Assembly (NCBI GenBank): GCA_023418595.1
Contig: JAEZZI010000006.1
Location: 248,001 to 312,000 of the forward strand
DNA from: Pseudomonadota bacterium
GTDB taxonomy: Bacteria; Pseudomonadota; Alphaproteobacteria; Sphingomonadales; Sphingomonadaceae
Direction of reading: 5' to 3'
Length of the DNA: 64,000 bases
In this document: positions 52,544-60,432 of the stretch, one piece after another
Layout: each line of letters starts with the position of its first letter
Numbering within the stretch: position 1 is the first letter of the stretch
Notes under the pieces: model-generated
What the model saw: only the letters and a program-made list of their open reading frames with translations
Told to the model about the DNA's origin: nothing
Database searches by the model: none
Made by a program: the position numbers and the translations under genes

Positions 52544-53757
52544 GTTGCATCCGTTCGATTGGCTGCGATCAGCCTTTGGTAAACGGGATCGTAGCCAGAA
52601 ATGTTTGACGACCAGTTACGCTCGGTCTCGACATAGGCGCGGGCCCGGTCGCGCTGCGCATCCCAGCGCGCACGTTCGGCGAACAGGGCGCCAAGCGAGG
52701 CAGCGATCGCGGCCGGATCATCGGGTGCGAACAGGGTTCCGGTGTCGCCGTCGCGGATCAGTTCGCGGTGACCGCCCACATTCGACGCGGCGACGATCCG
52801 CCCCTGCGCCATCGCCTCCAGCGGCTTCAGAGGCGTGACGAGGTCGGTCAGCCGCATATGCTTTCGCGGATAGGCGAGAATGTCGATCAAGCCGTAATAA
52901 CGCTCGACCGCGTCGTGCGGCACGCGCCCGACGAAATGGATGCGATCAGCGACCGGCGACCTTGCGGCCTGTTCACGCAGCGCCGCATCCATCGGACCGC
53001 CGCCGACCAGCAACAGCTGCGCGCGCGGCCGCGCCGAGACCAGCGCGGGCATCGCCGCAATCAGGTCGTCCAGTCCTTCATAATCATAGAAACTGCCGAT
53101 GAAGCCGGTGACGTCTGCATCCGCCAGCCCCAGTTCGCGCGCGAACGCCGTATCATATTCGGGCGGCGTGCCGAACAATTTCATGTCGACGCCGTTGGGC
53201 GACACCATGATCTTGCCCGCCGGAATGCCGCGCGCGACCAGATCGGATTTCAGCCCGTCGCAGATGACGGCCAGCGCATCGACGCGCCTGGCCGCGAACG
53301 TCTCCGCCGCACGCGTCAGCCGATATTTGACCGATCCTTCCCGCCCGGTGCCGTTGCCCACCGCCGCATCCTCCCAAAAGGCGCGGATTTCGTAGAGGAT
53401 CGGCACCCCCCGTTCGCGCCGCGCCAGCAATGCGGCAAGCGCGCACAGCACCGGCGAATGGGCGTGGAGGATATCGGGCCGAAATTCGTCGATCGCCGCG
53501 ACGATGCGCCGGGCGAATGCCGCGACCTCGCGCATCTCGCCCAACGGCGGCGGCAGCGAAGCCGGGGGCGGCGTCCGCAGAAAATCGAGCCCGTCGATCG
53601 TCTCGCGCGTCAGGTCGCCGCGGTCGGGATGCCGCGGCCCTGTGACGCCCGCCACGCTCCAGCCATGCACGATCTGCGCCTTCAGGATCGCGCGGGTGCG
53701 AAAGGTATAGCCCGAATGCAGCGGCAGGCTGTGGTCGAGGACATGAAGAATCCGCAT
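52516..53757 (-). CDS. exosortase A-associated glycosyltransferase (TIGR04063-like)
   Basis: A GT-B glycosyltransferase of 413 residues. The MRILHVLDHSLPLHSGYTFR start is diagnostic in my memory for glycosyltransferases associated with exosortase A (PEP-CTERM) polysaccharide loci. A GT4-type C-terminal domain shows VSPNGVD, GFIGSFYDYEGLDDLI, LLLVGGGPMD and the EX7E-like PLKPLEAMAQGRIVAAS stretch. It adds a sugar from a nucleotide-activated donor to a surface-polysaccharide intermediate. No other exosortase genes are visible in this window. The integrated element begins about 95 bases upstream of its start. Confidence 0.85.
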   Translation of the reverse strand: MRILHVLDHSLPLHSGYTFRTRAILKAQIVHGWSVAGVTGPRHPDRGDLTRETIDGLDFLRTPPPASLPPPLGEMREVAAFARRIVAAIDEFRPDILHAHSPVLCALAALLARRERGVPILYEIRAFWEDAAVGNGTGREGSVKYRLTRAAETFAARRVDALAVICDGLKSDLVARGIPAGKIMVSPNGVDMKLFGTPPEYDTAFARELGLADADVTGFIGSFYDYEGLDDLIAAMPALVSARPRAQLLLVGGGPMDAALREQAARSPVADRIHFVGRVPHDAVERYYGLIDILAYPRKHMRLTDLVTPLKPLEAMAQGRIVAASNVGGHRELIRDGDTGTLFAPDDPAAIAASLGALFAERARWDAQRDRARAYVETERNWSSNISGYDPVYQRLIAANRTDATWSRTPANA

Positions 53758-53813
53758 GACCGCCCCATGCCACGCGACTGTTTAACGGCGCGATAACTCG
53801 AAAGCCTGAATTT

Positions 53814-53849
53814 CCGGGCCTCGCGAGGCCGGTTTTCCAAAAGTTTTCC
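53814..53849. other. palindrome and GTTTTCC repeats at the integrase end (candidate attachment region)
   Basis: CCGGGCCTCGCGAGGCCGG (53814-53832) is a palindrome followed by GTTTTCC twice (53832-53838, 53843-53849), between the glycosyltransferase start and the integrase stop. This is where an attachment site would be expected. No tRNA or second end is confirmed, so the call is tentative. Confidence 0.35.
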
Positions 53850-53852
53850 TGT

Positions 53853-54866
53853 TCACCTTTTGGCTCCCTCCATTTTCAGGATGGCGGCGGACGCCAGACG
53901 GCGGGTCGATCGACGCTTTGCATAGTGCTCGACCATCTGCAGAGATTGCCCGGTGACAGCCGCCGTTTCAGCCGAGCTACAACCCGCCTCCAACAGTGCG
54001 TTGACCGCGTTCTTGCGAAGCCCGTGCGGCACAATCTTATACCCGCGATCGGCGGCGAACTTCTGAATGCGCTCGCGCAGGGTATCTGTCGTCAAGGGCC
54101 GTCCGTGGCTGTCCGCCAGGATCGTCATCGACGATTTGGGGACGCTCGCCAGCTCAGCTGCAAGCGCGGTGTGCGTTCGCACCTCGAGTTCTTTACCGGT
54201 CTTCTGCTGGACGACATAGATCGTGCCATCGCGCACGTCGCTCCACCGGAGCGCACACACATCACCGATGCGCTGCGCGGTGTAGTAGAGCAACGCAACA
54301 GGCAGCCGGATATCGCGATCACGCGACGCCAGGGCAGCCGCCAGAAGGTCGTCCGGCCACGGCGGATAGTCCGTCGACTCAAACAGCTCGATACCCTTGC
54401 AGGGGTCGATTTCGAGGTACTCGCGCGTGCGCGCCCATCGATAGAGGGCGCGCATCGTTCGGATCATGCCGTTCGCGGCACCGATCCGATCCGCCATGAC
54501 ATCACGCAGCCGCAATACGTCGCGCCGCTCGACCTGGTGCGCGGGGGCGGTGTTAAACGCCGCAGCGATCCTTGACAGGTACACGCCATAGCTTCGCTGC
54601 GTCTGGCGCGCGAGCTGGCGGAATTCCGGGCTACGTTCGTACAGTTCGATAAGCTTTGGCACGGTGAGCATCGCGGCGACGTTCGCGCGCTTGGTTCGAC
54701 CGGCGACCAACGCGGCATAGGTGTCGCCAAACGCGGGATCGGTACGCGCGGGCAGTCGCTTGTAGATCGGCTTGCCAGTCGGGGTTTTCGCGCCGGTATC
54801 AAAATACTCATAGCGCCGCCCTTTGGCCGTGACCGGCTTGACGTAGGGGAGCTTAGCCCTCCGCAT
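53853..54866 (-). CDS. tyrosine-type recombinase/integrase
   Basis: The 337-residue integrase carries the catalytic residues of phage-type tyrosine recombinases: Arg199 in YTAQRIGDVC, Lys223 in VVQQKTGKE, His281 and Arg284 in PHGLRKNAVN and nucleophile Tyr315 in VEHYAKRRS. The N-terminal part (about 1-150) has the SAM-like core-binding pattern. I start at ATG 54866 (MRRAKLPYVK). Its 5' end overlaps the excisionase-like gene by 14 bases. It would insert and excise the element that fills the rest of the window. Confidence 0.92.
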   Translation of the reverse strand: MRRAKLPYVKPVTAKGRRYEYFDTGAKTPTGKPIYKRLPARTDPAFGDTYAALVAGRTKRANVAAMLTVPKLIELYERSPEFRQLARQTQRSYGVYLSRIAAAFNTAPAHQVERRDVLRLRDVMADRIGAANGMIRTMRALYRWARTREYLEIDPCKGIELFESTDYPPWPDDLLAAALASRDRDIRLPVALLYYTAQRIGDVCALRWSDVRDGTIYVVQQKTGKELEVRTHTALAAELASVPKSSMTILADSHGRPLTTDTLRERIQKFAADRGYKIVPHGLRKNAVNALLEAGCSSAETAAVTGQSLQMVEHYAKRRSTRRLASAAILKMEGAKR

Positions 54867-55095
54867 ACAGGTTCGACGTTGCGCGCCAGTCTGGCACCAC
54901 GGCGCCCGAAAGCCGGTCCAACGCTTCGTCCAGCGCACGGCGATTCCAGCGCTCGCGATTGCCGAGCTGGACCGGCATGGGGAGACGCTGCGCGACCACT
55001 TCGCTCTCGAATTCGGAAGCCGTCATGTCGCAATACCGCGCCGCTGTGCCGCGCAGCATCATCGCTGGCCAATCAGGGGCGGTGCTGCGGGCCAT
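54853..55095 (-). CDS. excisionase-like/HTH DNA-binding protein
   Basis: The 80-residue protein has DWPAMMLRGTAARYCDMTASEF followed by RLPMPVQLGNRERWNRRALDEALDRL. The pattern, an early helix-turn-helix then a wing with LGNRERWNR, is that of AlpA/excisionase-like regulators next to integrases. ATG 55095 overlaps the stop of the gene before it (TGATG), and its end overlaps the integrase start by 14 bases, so the three are a tight unit. Confidence 0.72.
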   Translation of the reverse strand: MARSTAPDWPAMMLRGTAARYCDMTASEFESEVVAQRLPMPVQLGNRERWNRRALDEALDRLSGAVVPDWRATSNLYAEG

Positions 55096-55649
55096 CAATC
55101 GTCCAGTTCGTAACCGTGGAGCAGGAAAAGCGCGCGATTCCACGCGTTGCGCAGGTCCTGCCCTAGATGAAGGGTCAATTGGGGGACGACATAGCCCGCC
55201 AAATCGGCAACATAAGCGCCCGAAGTGTCGGGGTTACGTGTCGGGGTAAAGCCCGAACCGCTGCGCGAGATCAGCAACAGCTTTTGATGGTCGTCGTCGA
55301 AAAACAGGCCGACGCGCTTTTCTCCCGAACTCCCCCACGAGTCCGACCGAGCGCCAGCGATCAGCGTCTCGAATTCTGCTTTGATCTCGGCAAAAATCCG
55401 GTCCGGATTAAATTCAAAGGCATCGGCGGGAGACCCCGCCCACATCGCTGCACGCAGAGCGACAAGCCGACCCAGCTCGGCAAAGCTATATCGCCGGGTC
55501 GATCCTGACTTCACCGGCTCGATCCGAAGCCAGTCGTATCGATTTACCCATCCCGTCACCGTGCTGCGGGTCCGATTGAGAACCTGCGACACTTGGTCAG
55601 CTGTGAGTAAGCGAGCATCATAATCGGGCAGTGCGATCTCGGTTTCCAT
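55095..55649 (-). CDS. MerR/AlpA-like HTH protein with unknown C-terminus
   Basis: The 184-residue protein has an N-terminal winged-helix DNA-binding part: LLTADQVSQVLNRTRSTVTGWVN (about 14-36), then VKSGSTRRYSFAELGRLV. It is followed by a helical section and a C-terminal beta-rich region (about 105-184), GLFFDDDHQKLLLISRSGSGF, of no known family. It is directly upstream of the excisionase-like gene and likely regulates the element. Confidence 0.65.
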   Translation of the reverse strand: METEIALPDYDARLLTADQVSQVLNRTRSTVTGWVNRYDWLRIEPVKSGSTRRYSFAELGRLVALRAAMWAGSPADAFEFNPDRIFAEIKAEFETLIAGARSDSWGSSGEKRVGLFFDDDHQKLLLISRSGSGFTPTRNPDTSGAYVADLAGYVVPQLTLHLGQDLRNAWNRALFLLHGYELDD

Positions 55650-55708
55650 GACAACCCTTTTTAGCTAACCATCTCGAAATAGCTTAAACCTATCCCGATG
55701 TCGATAGC

Positions 55709-56335
55709 TCACTTTGCAAACCGCAGCCGCTCCGCATCCGCACGCAGCAACAGCAGCACATCCGGACACTCACGGCGCATCTCGCCTTCCTCTAAGATCA
55801 GGATGCTCAATTTTTCCAGCAACGCCGCAGTATCCGGCGCGGGCGTTCGCACGAGGCGGTCGAACGCATCCCCTTCCGCCTTTCCCAGCGCATCGTCCCG
55901 CGCGCATTTGGCGTCATAGTCGGTGGCCGCTTTGAATTCCTCGAATTGTTGCCGCCATGCGCGATAATCGGCCTCCGCCTGGGCATAGACCCGCGTTCCC
56001 CGCAAATACCCGCCATCGGGTTCATCGAAATCCGAGTTCCGGAATTCCGCCCACAATGGCTCCCCCGTCGTGATCGACGTCCCGCTTCGATAGGGCTTCC
56101 ACAGCGGATTGGGCGGCTGCGCCTCCAACACCGCGTCCATATGGTCGCGATAGAATTCGTCAGCAGCGCGTTCCGCCTCGCGCCATTCGGCAAGCCGCGC
56201 CGTCCAGATGCTGCGATCGGCCCCCAACTGTTCGGACTGTTCAGCGCGCGCGGCAGGTATAGCGATAATCGGCGCGGCCGCGACCGCAGCGATCAAGGCA
56301 CGGCGGCTAATGGCGGGCGTCAGGTTCGCGCTCAT
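55709..56335 (-). CDS. hypothetical exported protein of the element
   Basis: The 208-residue product has a twin-arginine-like signal (SRRALIAAVAAAPIIAIPAARAE, about 10-32) and then an acidic, helical sequence (WREAERAADEFYRDHMDAVLE, and DEPDGGYLRGTRVYAQAEADYRAW). No family recognised. Its start overlaps the previous gene by four bases. Genes of this layout recur in sphingomonad prophage-like elements. Function unknown. Confidence 0.55.
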   Translation of the reverse strand: MSANLTPAISRRALIAAVAAAPIIAIPAARAEQSEQLGADRSIWTARLAEWREAERAADEFYRDHMDAVLEAQPPNPLWKPYRSGTSITTGEPLWAEFRNSDFDEPDGGYLRGTRVYAQAEADYRAWRQQFEEFKAATDYDAKCARDDALGKAEGDAFDRLVRTPAPDTAALLEKLSILILEEGEMRRECPDVLLLLRADAERLRFAK

Positions 56336-56649
56336 GCCGCCCTCCGGATCGGTCGATCCATCAACGCGATGACATCGGCCAGCGCATAATCGAAATGGAT
56401 CATTGCTTCATGCGCTTCCGGTGCATCGGGACCAGCGGCGGCGCACAGACGGACGACCGTTTGCAGAAAGCCAAGTCGCGCCTGCGCGGTTGCGAGGACC
56501 TGCCCATCGTCCATCTCCGACATCATGGATGCCAGTGTCGTTCCGATTTGGGGAGCGCCGACGACGAAAACCGGCGTGGAAAAATTCTTGAATTTACCGC
56601 CTGACGCGGCGCGTGTGGCGGTGCTATCCGCCTGGTCAGCCTGTTGCAT
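56332..56649 (-). CDS. hypothetical small protein of the element
   Basis: The 105-residue protein has a low-complexity start (MQQADQADSTATRAASGG) and an amphipathic C-terminus, VLATAQARLGFLQTVVRLCAAAG and HFDYALADVIALMDRPI, which suggests helices. No family. AAGGAAG precedes the start. It is divergent from the RHH gene; the 82-base spacer holds its promoter. Confidence 0.5.
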   Translation of the reverse strand: MQQADQADSTATRAASGGKFKNFSTPVFVVGAPQIGTTLASMMSEMDDGQVLATAQARLGFLQTVVRLCAAAGPDAPEAHEAMIHFDYALADVIALMDRPIRRAA

Positions 56650-56717
56650 GGGTCACTTCCTTGCAGTGGGTTAGAGCCGGGTGCGAGGTTGCCGCCTTGC
56701 CCCGGTTCGCCTTTTCT

Positions 56718-56755
56718 AATATCGTCTATTTATGGGAACGGCAATAGGCGATATT
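56718..56755. promoter_or_regulatory. inverted repeat flanking the start codon of the RHH gene
   Basis: AATATCGTCTAT (56718-56729) and ATAGGCGATATT (56744-56755) match as inverted repeats at 11 of 12 positions, with a 14-base spacer that contains the ATG at 56732. A protein bound here would block transcription or translation start of the gene. Self-regulation by the encoded RHH protein is an inference. No Shine-Dalgarno is seen, so the message may be leaderless. Confidence 0.6.
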
Positions 56756-56917
56756 GAAAAATCAAAACGGGGCCGACCTTCAACAGGTGCGACACCCGTG
56801 ATGGTTCGCCTTCACCCCGATCAACTGGCGGCGTTGGATGCGTGGATCGCGAAGCAAGACCCGCAACCCTCCCGGCCCGAAGCGATCCGCCGACTTCTGG
56901 AAACGTCGTTGAATTGA
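56732..56917 (+). CDS. ribbon-helix-helix (CopG/Arc-like) protein
   Basis: The 61-residue protein has the RHH layout: VMVRLHPDQLAALDAWIAKQ (about 23-42) as strand and first helix, and RPEAIRRLLETS as second helix, after a basic KSKRGRPSTG tail. Such dimers bind operators in antitoxin or phage regulators. Its start codon lies inside an inverted repeat. No ribosome site is visible. It heads a short plus-strand group of three genes. Confidence 0.75.
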   Translation: MGTAIGDIEKSKRGRPSTGATPVMVRLHPDQLAALDAWIAKQDPQPSRPEAIRRLLETSLN

Positions 56918-56951
56918 GTGGCGGACCTTCGCAGCGAAGGAAGAAAGTTAG

Positions 56952-57179
56952 ATGAGCCTGGTTCGTTTTTATGATGGTCCGGTCGCCAAGGGCGTTATCC
57001 TGCACGACACCCAAATGCCAGTCGTCCCGCGGATTGGCGAGACCGTGACTTTAAGATTTCCGGACCGTTCCGAGCACCAGTACGAAGTCATAGACGTCGA
57101 TTACCTGCTTGAACTGCGGAAAGGGATCGAAATTACCGAGGATCTTACGGGCGCTCGCATTGCCCTGTTGCGAGCTTAG
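56952..57179 (+). CDS. hypothetical small protein of the element
   Basis: The 75-residue protein is mostly beta-strand: LVRFYDGPVAKGVILHDTQMP, then VPRIGETVTLRF and EVIDVDYLLEL. No family is recognised. A short A-rich GAAGGAAGAAAG site lies just upstream. It stops one base before the start of the next gene. Confidence 0.45.
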   Translation: MSLVRFYDGPVAKGVILHDTQMPVVPRIGETVTLRFPDRSEHQYEVIDVDYLLELRKGIEITEDLTGARIALLRA

Positions 57180-57728
57180 GTGACGCTCGGTCTGACGCCG
57201 TTCGAAATCGGCACGGCTGCCGAATGGGTATCGGGTATCGGCTCGATCGCCGCCAGCATTGTCGCCCTCTATCTCGCCGGATCGGAACGTCGCGCCCGAA
57301 AAATCGCGGAACGGCCGCATATCAATTGCAAGGTCGAATCGGTCGACACCGACTGGGCGGAGCTGCTTGTCTCGTTCGAAAACCCCTCAGCCAAGCTGTG
57401 GCGTCTCATTGCAGTTGAAAGTCGCGACCGGCGAGCTGCGGTTGTCGGGAATGACGATTTGATGATCGAGGGCGAATATGGCCCCACCATTTCCCTCGAT
57501 AGGCGCGCGGAATACGCCAAGCGCGAAATTGCCCTGGTTCGAGATATCATGCCGCTCGGTTCGATATCGCCCAGTTGGGAATCTCATCGTCCGGGCAACA
57601 AGGCATTTGCCCGTCTACATTACCGAATTCCGCCATCGGCTCGGACGCTGCGTTTCGACTTGGTGTTTCAATCCGCCGAACCGGTCCCGGAAACTTTCCG
57701 CACGAAGGTCGTTCGCGCCATCCGATAG
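57180..57728 (+). CDS. hypothetical protein with N-terminal membrane segment
   Basis: The 182-residue protein starts with GTG directly after the preceding stop (57177-57179). A hydrophobic segment near 13-33 (AAEWVSGIGSIAASIVALYL) may anchor it; the rest is soluble, beta-rich, with NCKVESVDTDWAELLVSF. No family. The abutting start suggests coupled translation with the gene before. Convergent with the next minus-strand gene by a few bases. Confidence 0.45.
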   Translation: MTLGLTPFEIGTAAEWVSGIGSIAASIVALYLAGSERRARKIAERPHINCKVESVDTDWAELLVSFENPSAKLWRLIAVESRDRRAAVVGNDDLMIEGEYGPTISLDRRAEYAKREIALVRDIMPLGSISPSWESHRPGNKAFARLHYRIPPSARTLRFDLVFQSAEPVPETFRTKVVRAIR

Positions 57729-57730
57729 CA

Positions 57731-58021
57731 CTAATCGTTATCCGCCAGGCGAACGATCGGGCGCCCTGCTTCGGCCTCACGCGCCCAGTGCCGCATCTGA
57801 AGCGTCATCAACCGACGAATCCCTTCGACGCCTTCACGGTGCTCGCAAAGATCGTCGATCGCGTCGGCGCAATGCCGTGCAAGTTCCGCGCTTGCCGCCA
57901 TGTCCAGTATGTTCAGCTCGACCAGGCGCGCGCAAATCAGTGTCAGCGCCCGCCCCTGCGCAAGCGCCAGCACTTCAAGGGCTGGCCCTATTTGGACATC
58001 ATGCTCGACGTTCGACGCCAT
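57731..58021 (-). CDS. hypothetical protein downstream of the tape measure gene
   Basis: The 96-residue protein has helical segments: PALEVLALAQGRALTLICARL, MAASAELARHCADAIDDLCEH and VEGIRRLMTLQMRHWAREAE. Its ATG overlaps the tape measure stop by one base (TGATG), so it is co-translated with it and may be a tape measure partner. No family recognised. Confidence 0.5.
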   Translation of the reverse strand: MASNVEHDVQIGPALEVLALAQGRALTLICARLVELNILDMAASAELARHCADAIDDLCEHREGVEGIRRLMTLQMRHWAREAEAGRPIVRLADND

Positions 58022-60264
58022 CACCACGGACGCCCCAGGCGGCGCTGCTGTCTATCGATGAACTCGCTCTGCGCCATCCGACTGCCAGCGGCGGCACCTT
58101 GGACAGCGGCTGCCTCCCCGATCGCGTTCATCTGATCGAGCAGGTCTTGAGTGACGACCGCACCCTTGAGGTGAAAATGGACCGATCCGCCGCCCTGGCT
58201 GGGACCAGCAGCGTCGCGTTGGCGGGATAGACTTGCTCGCATGATTTGCGATCGGGGTTGCAGATAAACCGTTTCCGGTCCGTTTTCGCCGACGCGGGCC
58301 AGTCCGCCCGGAAAGTCATAAGTCCCGGCTGAGTTGCCGGGAGCCATATGTGCACCAGCAGCGATCGTTGCCGGGGAATTCTTTCCGAACGCCGCGTCGA
58401 ACACGCTTCCGAATGTCGGCAATCCTGCATCGAAAAGCCAATTCTTGATTGGGTTGACCGCCGCCAATCGCCACACATCCTGCATAAGTTCGTTCAGGAT
58501 CGATTTTCCGGCGTCGCCCCAGTTCCGCCAATTCTGTGGATCGAGTACGCGCGAAACAAATTCGTCGCCAATCCCATGCAGTTCGCGATAGCTTGCTGCC
58601 AGTTCGACCGTCCGATTCTCGATCCCGATCAATTCCATTTCGGCCTCGACCATTTTCTTGATCCAGGCTTCAGTCGCATCGGGAAAATCGCGCTTGATCC
58701 CCAGGATCAGACGTAGCTTGCGCATCTCAGCATCGCGCAGATTGTCGTTCGCGCCCACCAGCTGCAATTCGCGTTCTGCCAAAGCGACTGCCGATTGCTG
58801 ATCCGCCAGCGCCCGCGATCGACGCGCCTCGCCCTGTGCTTCGGATTGGCGATACCGATCCATGATCCGCGTTGCGTTGGTCGCAACATCATTCATCCCC
58901 GTCAGCCGGAATTCCTCGTTGCGATACGTTCGCTCCGCACCCTCACGCCATTTCGCGGCGGTGGCGCCATCAATGCCCCCTTGTTTCAAAGGCCGCTTCG
59001 CCGCGACATCGATCCGATCGAGTTCCTCGCGATATTTACGCGCCGCCGCCGAAAGCGGATCATATCGATCCTCGAGCTGGCGAAGCATGTCGGCATATTC
59101 CTTTGCCTGCCGCGTGGCCTCTCGATCGGCCGCATCCGACGCGCGCCGCGGCTTGCCGGTGTCCGGACGGCGCAGCTCGTCCGCCAGGCGACCGCTGTCC
59201 AGCGAACGGTCGATCGCGTCGGCAACCTGCCGCTTCGCTTGCGAGGATGCGTAGTCGATGACTGCTTGCTGAAAACCGCCTCGATCGATCCCCGAACCGC
59301 TGAAATCGACATCCTCGCTCGACCGCAAAATTTGATCGAACATGGCCGTCCGCTCTGCACCTTCCGGCATCCGCGACGCCGCCCGAGCTTGGCGCGCCAG
59401 AGCACGGACGCCACGGTTCCCCGGCTGACCAGCGCCTTCGAATAATGCGAACGGACCGGCACCCATTGCCGACAGCGTGCCGTTGCGGGTGCCAGCTTCG
59501 CCGAATGCAGCTCGCGAGGATGCGTCCGCCGCCAGCGCTTCGGCGCGAAGGTTCGCGGCCATCAACCGCGCGTTCAAGATCAGCAGTTCGTTTTGTGATT
59601 TGATCTTGCCCGAAGTCAGGTCGAATACATCGCCCAGCGCGCCCTGAGCGGCGGACAGGCCGCTTGCACCCGCCTCCGCTCGCTTGGTGGCTTCCTCGCT
59701 TTTCCAAAGCTCCTGAACAAGCATACCGACGATCATCGTCGCGCCCATGAAAACAGCGCCCCACGGCCCCGCCAACAGCGACAGAAGGCGGCTCTTGCCA
59801 CCGGACATCATGTCGATCGCCTGGACGACTTGTCCGCCCTGCTGCGCGAAAATCACCATCGGATTGACGCCAAGCGCAATCTGCTGGGTGACATCCTGAA
59901 TTTGGAACGACATCTGCTGACTACCAGCACGCATCTGACCGATCGACGCGATTGACTGATTACGCACCACATTCGCCTGCCTTTCGGCATCGGACTGTTG
60001 GCGAACGGCTCGCATATTGGCCTCATAGGCGGGCATCGTGCCCGTGATCGCAGCAAGAGCTTTTGCGCGGGCAGCCGCCATGTCCGCCTCACCAGCAGCA
60101 ACTTGTTTCGTCAGTTGGTCGTGACGACTTTCACGGTATTTATATGTGTTGACCGCACGCTCAGCAGCCGCCTGTTCTTCGGCACCCATAGCGGCGAACG
60201 CGGCTTTAACCTGTTCATCGCCCTCGATGCCCATGCGGTAGAGCAAATCGGCAACAGCGGCCAT
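58021..60264 (-). CDS. phage tail length tape measure protein
   Basis: The 747-residue protein matches lambda-type tail length tape measure proteins. A helical N-terminus leads to the family block near 105-150 (SIASIGQMRAGSQQMSFQIQ then DVTQQIALGVNPMVIFAQQ) and a membrane-like segment (LAGPWGAVFMGATMIVGMLV, about 164-183). It continues in long coiled-coil-type sequence and ends in the FPGGLARVGENGPETVYLQP segment near 650. It is a protein that sets tail length and helps DNA entry. No other tail genes are adjacent, which is unusual. Confidence 0.85.
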   Translation of the reverse strand: MAAVADLLYRMGIEGDEQVKAAFAAMGAEEQAAAERAVNTYKYRESRHDQLTKQVAAGEADMAAARAKALAAITGTMPAYEANMRAVRQQSDAERQANVVRNQSIASIGQMRAGSQQMSFQIQDVTQQIALGVNPMVIFAQQGGQVVQAIDMMSGGKSRLLSLLAGPWGAVFMGATMIVGMLVQELWKSEEATKRAEAGASGLSAAQGALGDVFDLTSGKIKSQNELLILNARLMAANLRAEALAADASSRAAFGEAGTRNGTLSAMGAGPFALFEGAGQPGNRGVRALARQARAASRMPEGAERTAMFDQILRSSEDVDFSGSGIDRGGFQQAVIDYASSQAKRQVADAIDRSLDSGRLADELRRPDTGKPRRASDAADREATRQAKEYADMLRQLEDRYDPLSAAARKYREELDRIDVAAKRPLKQGGIDGATAAKWREGAERTYRNEEFRLTGMNDVATNATRIMDRYRQSEAQGEARRSRALADQQSAVALAERELQLVGANDNLRDAEMRKLRLILGIKRDFPDATEAWIKKMVEAEMELIGIENRTVELAASYRELHGIGDEFVSRVLDPQNWRNWGDAGKSILNELMQDVWRLAAVNPIKNWLFDAGLPTFGSVFDAAFGKNSPATIAAGAHMAPGNSAGTYDFPGGLARVGENGPETVYLQPRSQIMRASLSRQRDAAGPSQGGGSVHFHLKGAVVTQDLLDQMNAIGEAAAVQGAAAGSRMAQSEFIDRQQRRLGRPW

Positions 60265-60283
60265 TATCGATCCTCAATGTGAG

Positions 60284-60431
60284 GCGTCGGGATGTGACGC
60301 GAGCATGTTCAACTCGAGGGCGGTCCCGACGCCCGAAATATCCGCCCTTCGCTTTGGGGTGGCGCGTCGGGATGTACGGGGGGCGATACACCCCAGGGCG
60401 GTCCCGACGCCCAGCTATCCGCCCTTCGCTT
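60284..60431. repeat. tandem 80-base hairpin repeat between capsid and tape measure genes
   Basis: Two copies of a roughly 70-base unit start at 60284 and 60364. Each has GCGTCGGGATGT, a variable middle, GGGCGGTCCCGACGCCC and TATCCGCCCTTCGCTT. Within each, GCGTCGGGA pairs with TCCCGACGC. The two hairpins fill the gap and may terminate or attenuate transcription between the capsid and tape measure genes. Confidence 0.8.
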
Positions 60432-60432
60432 C

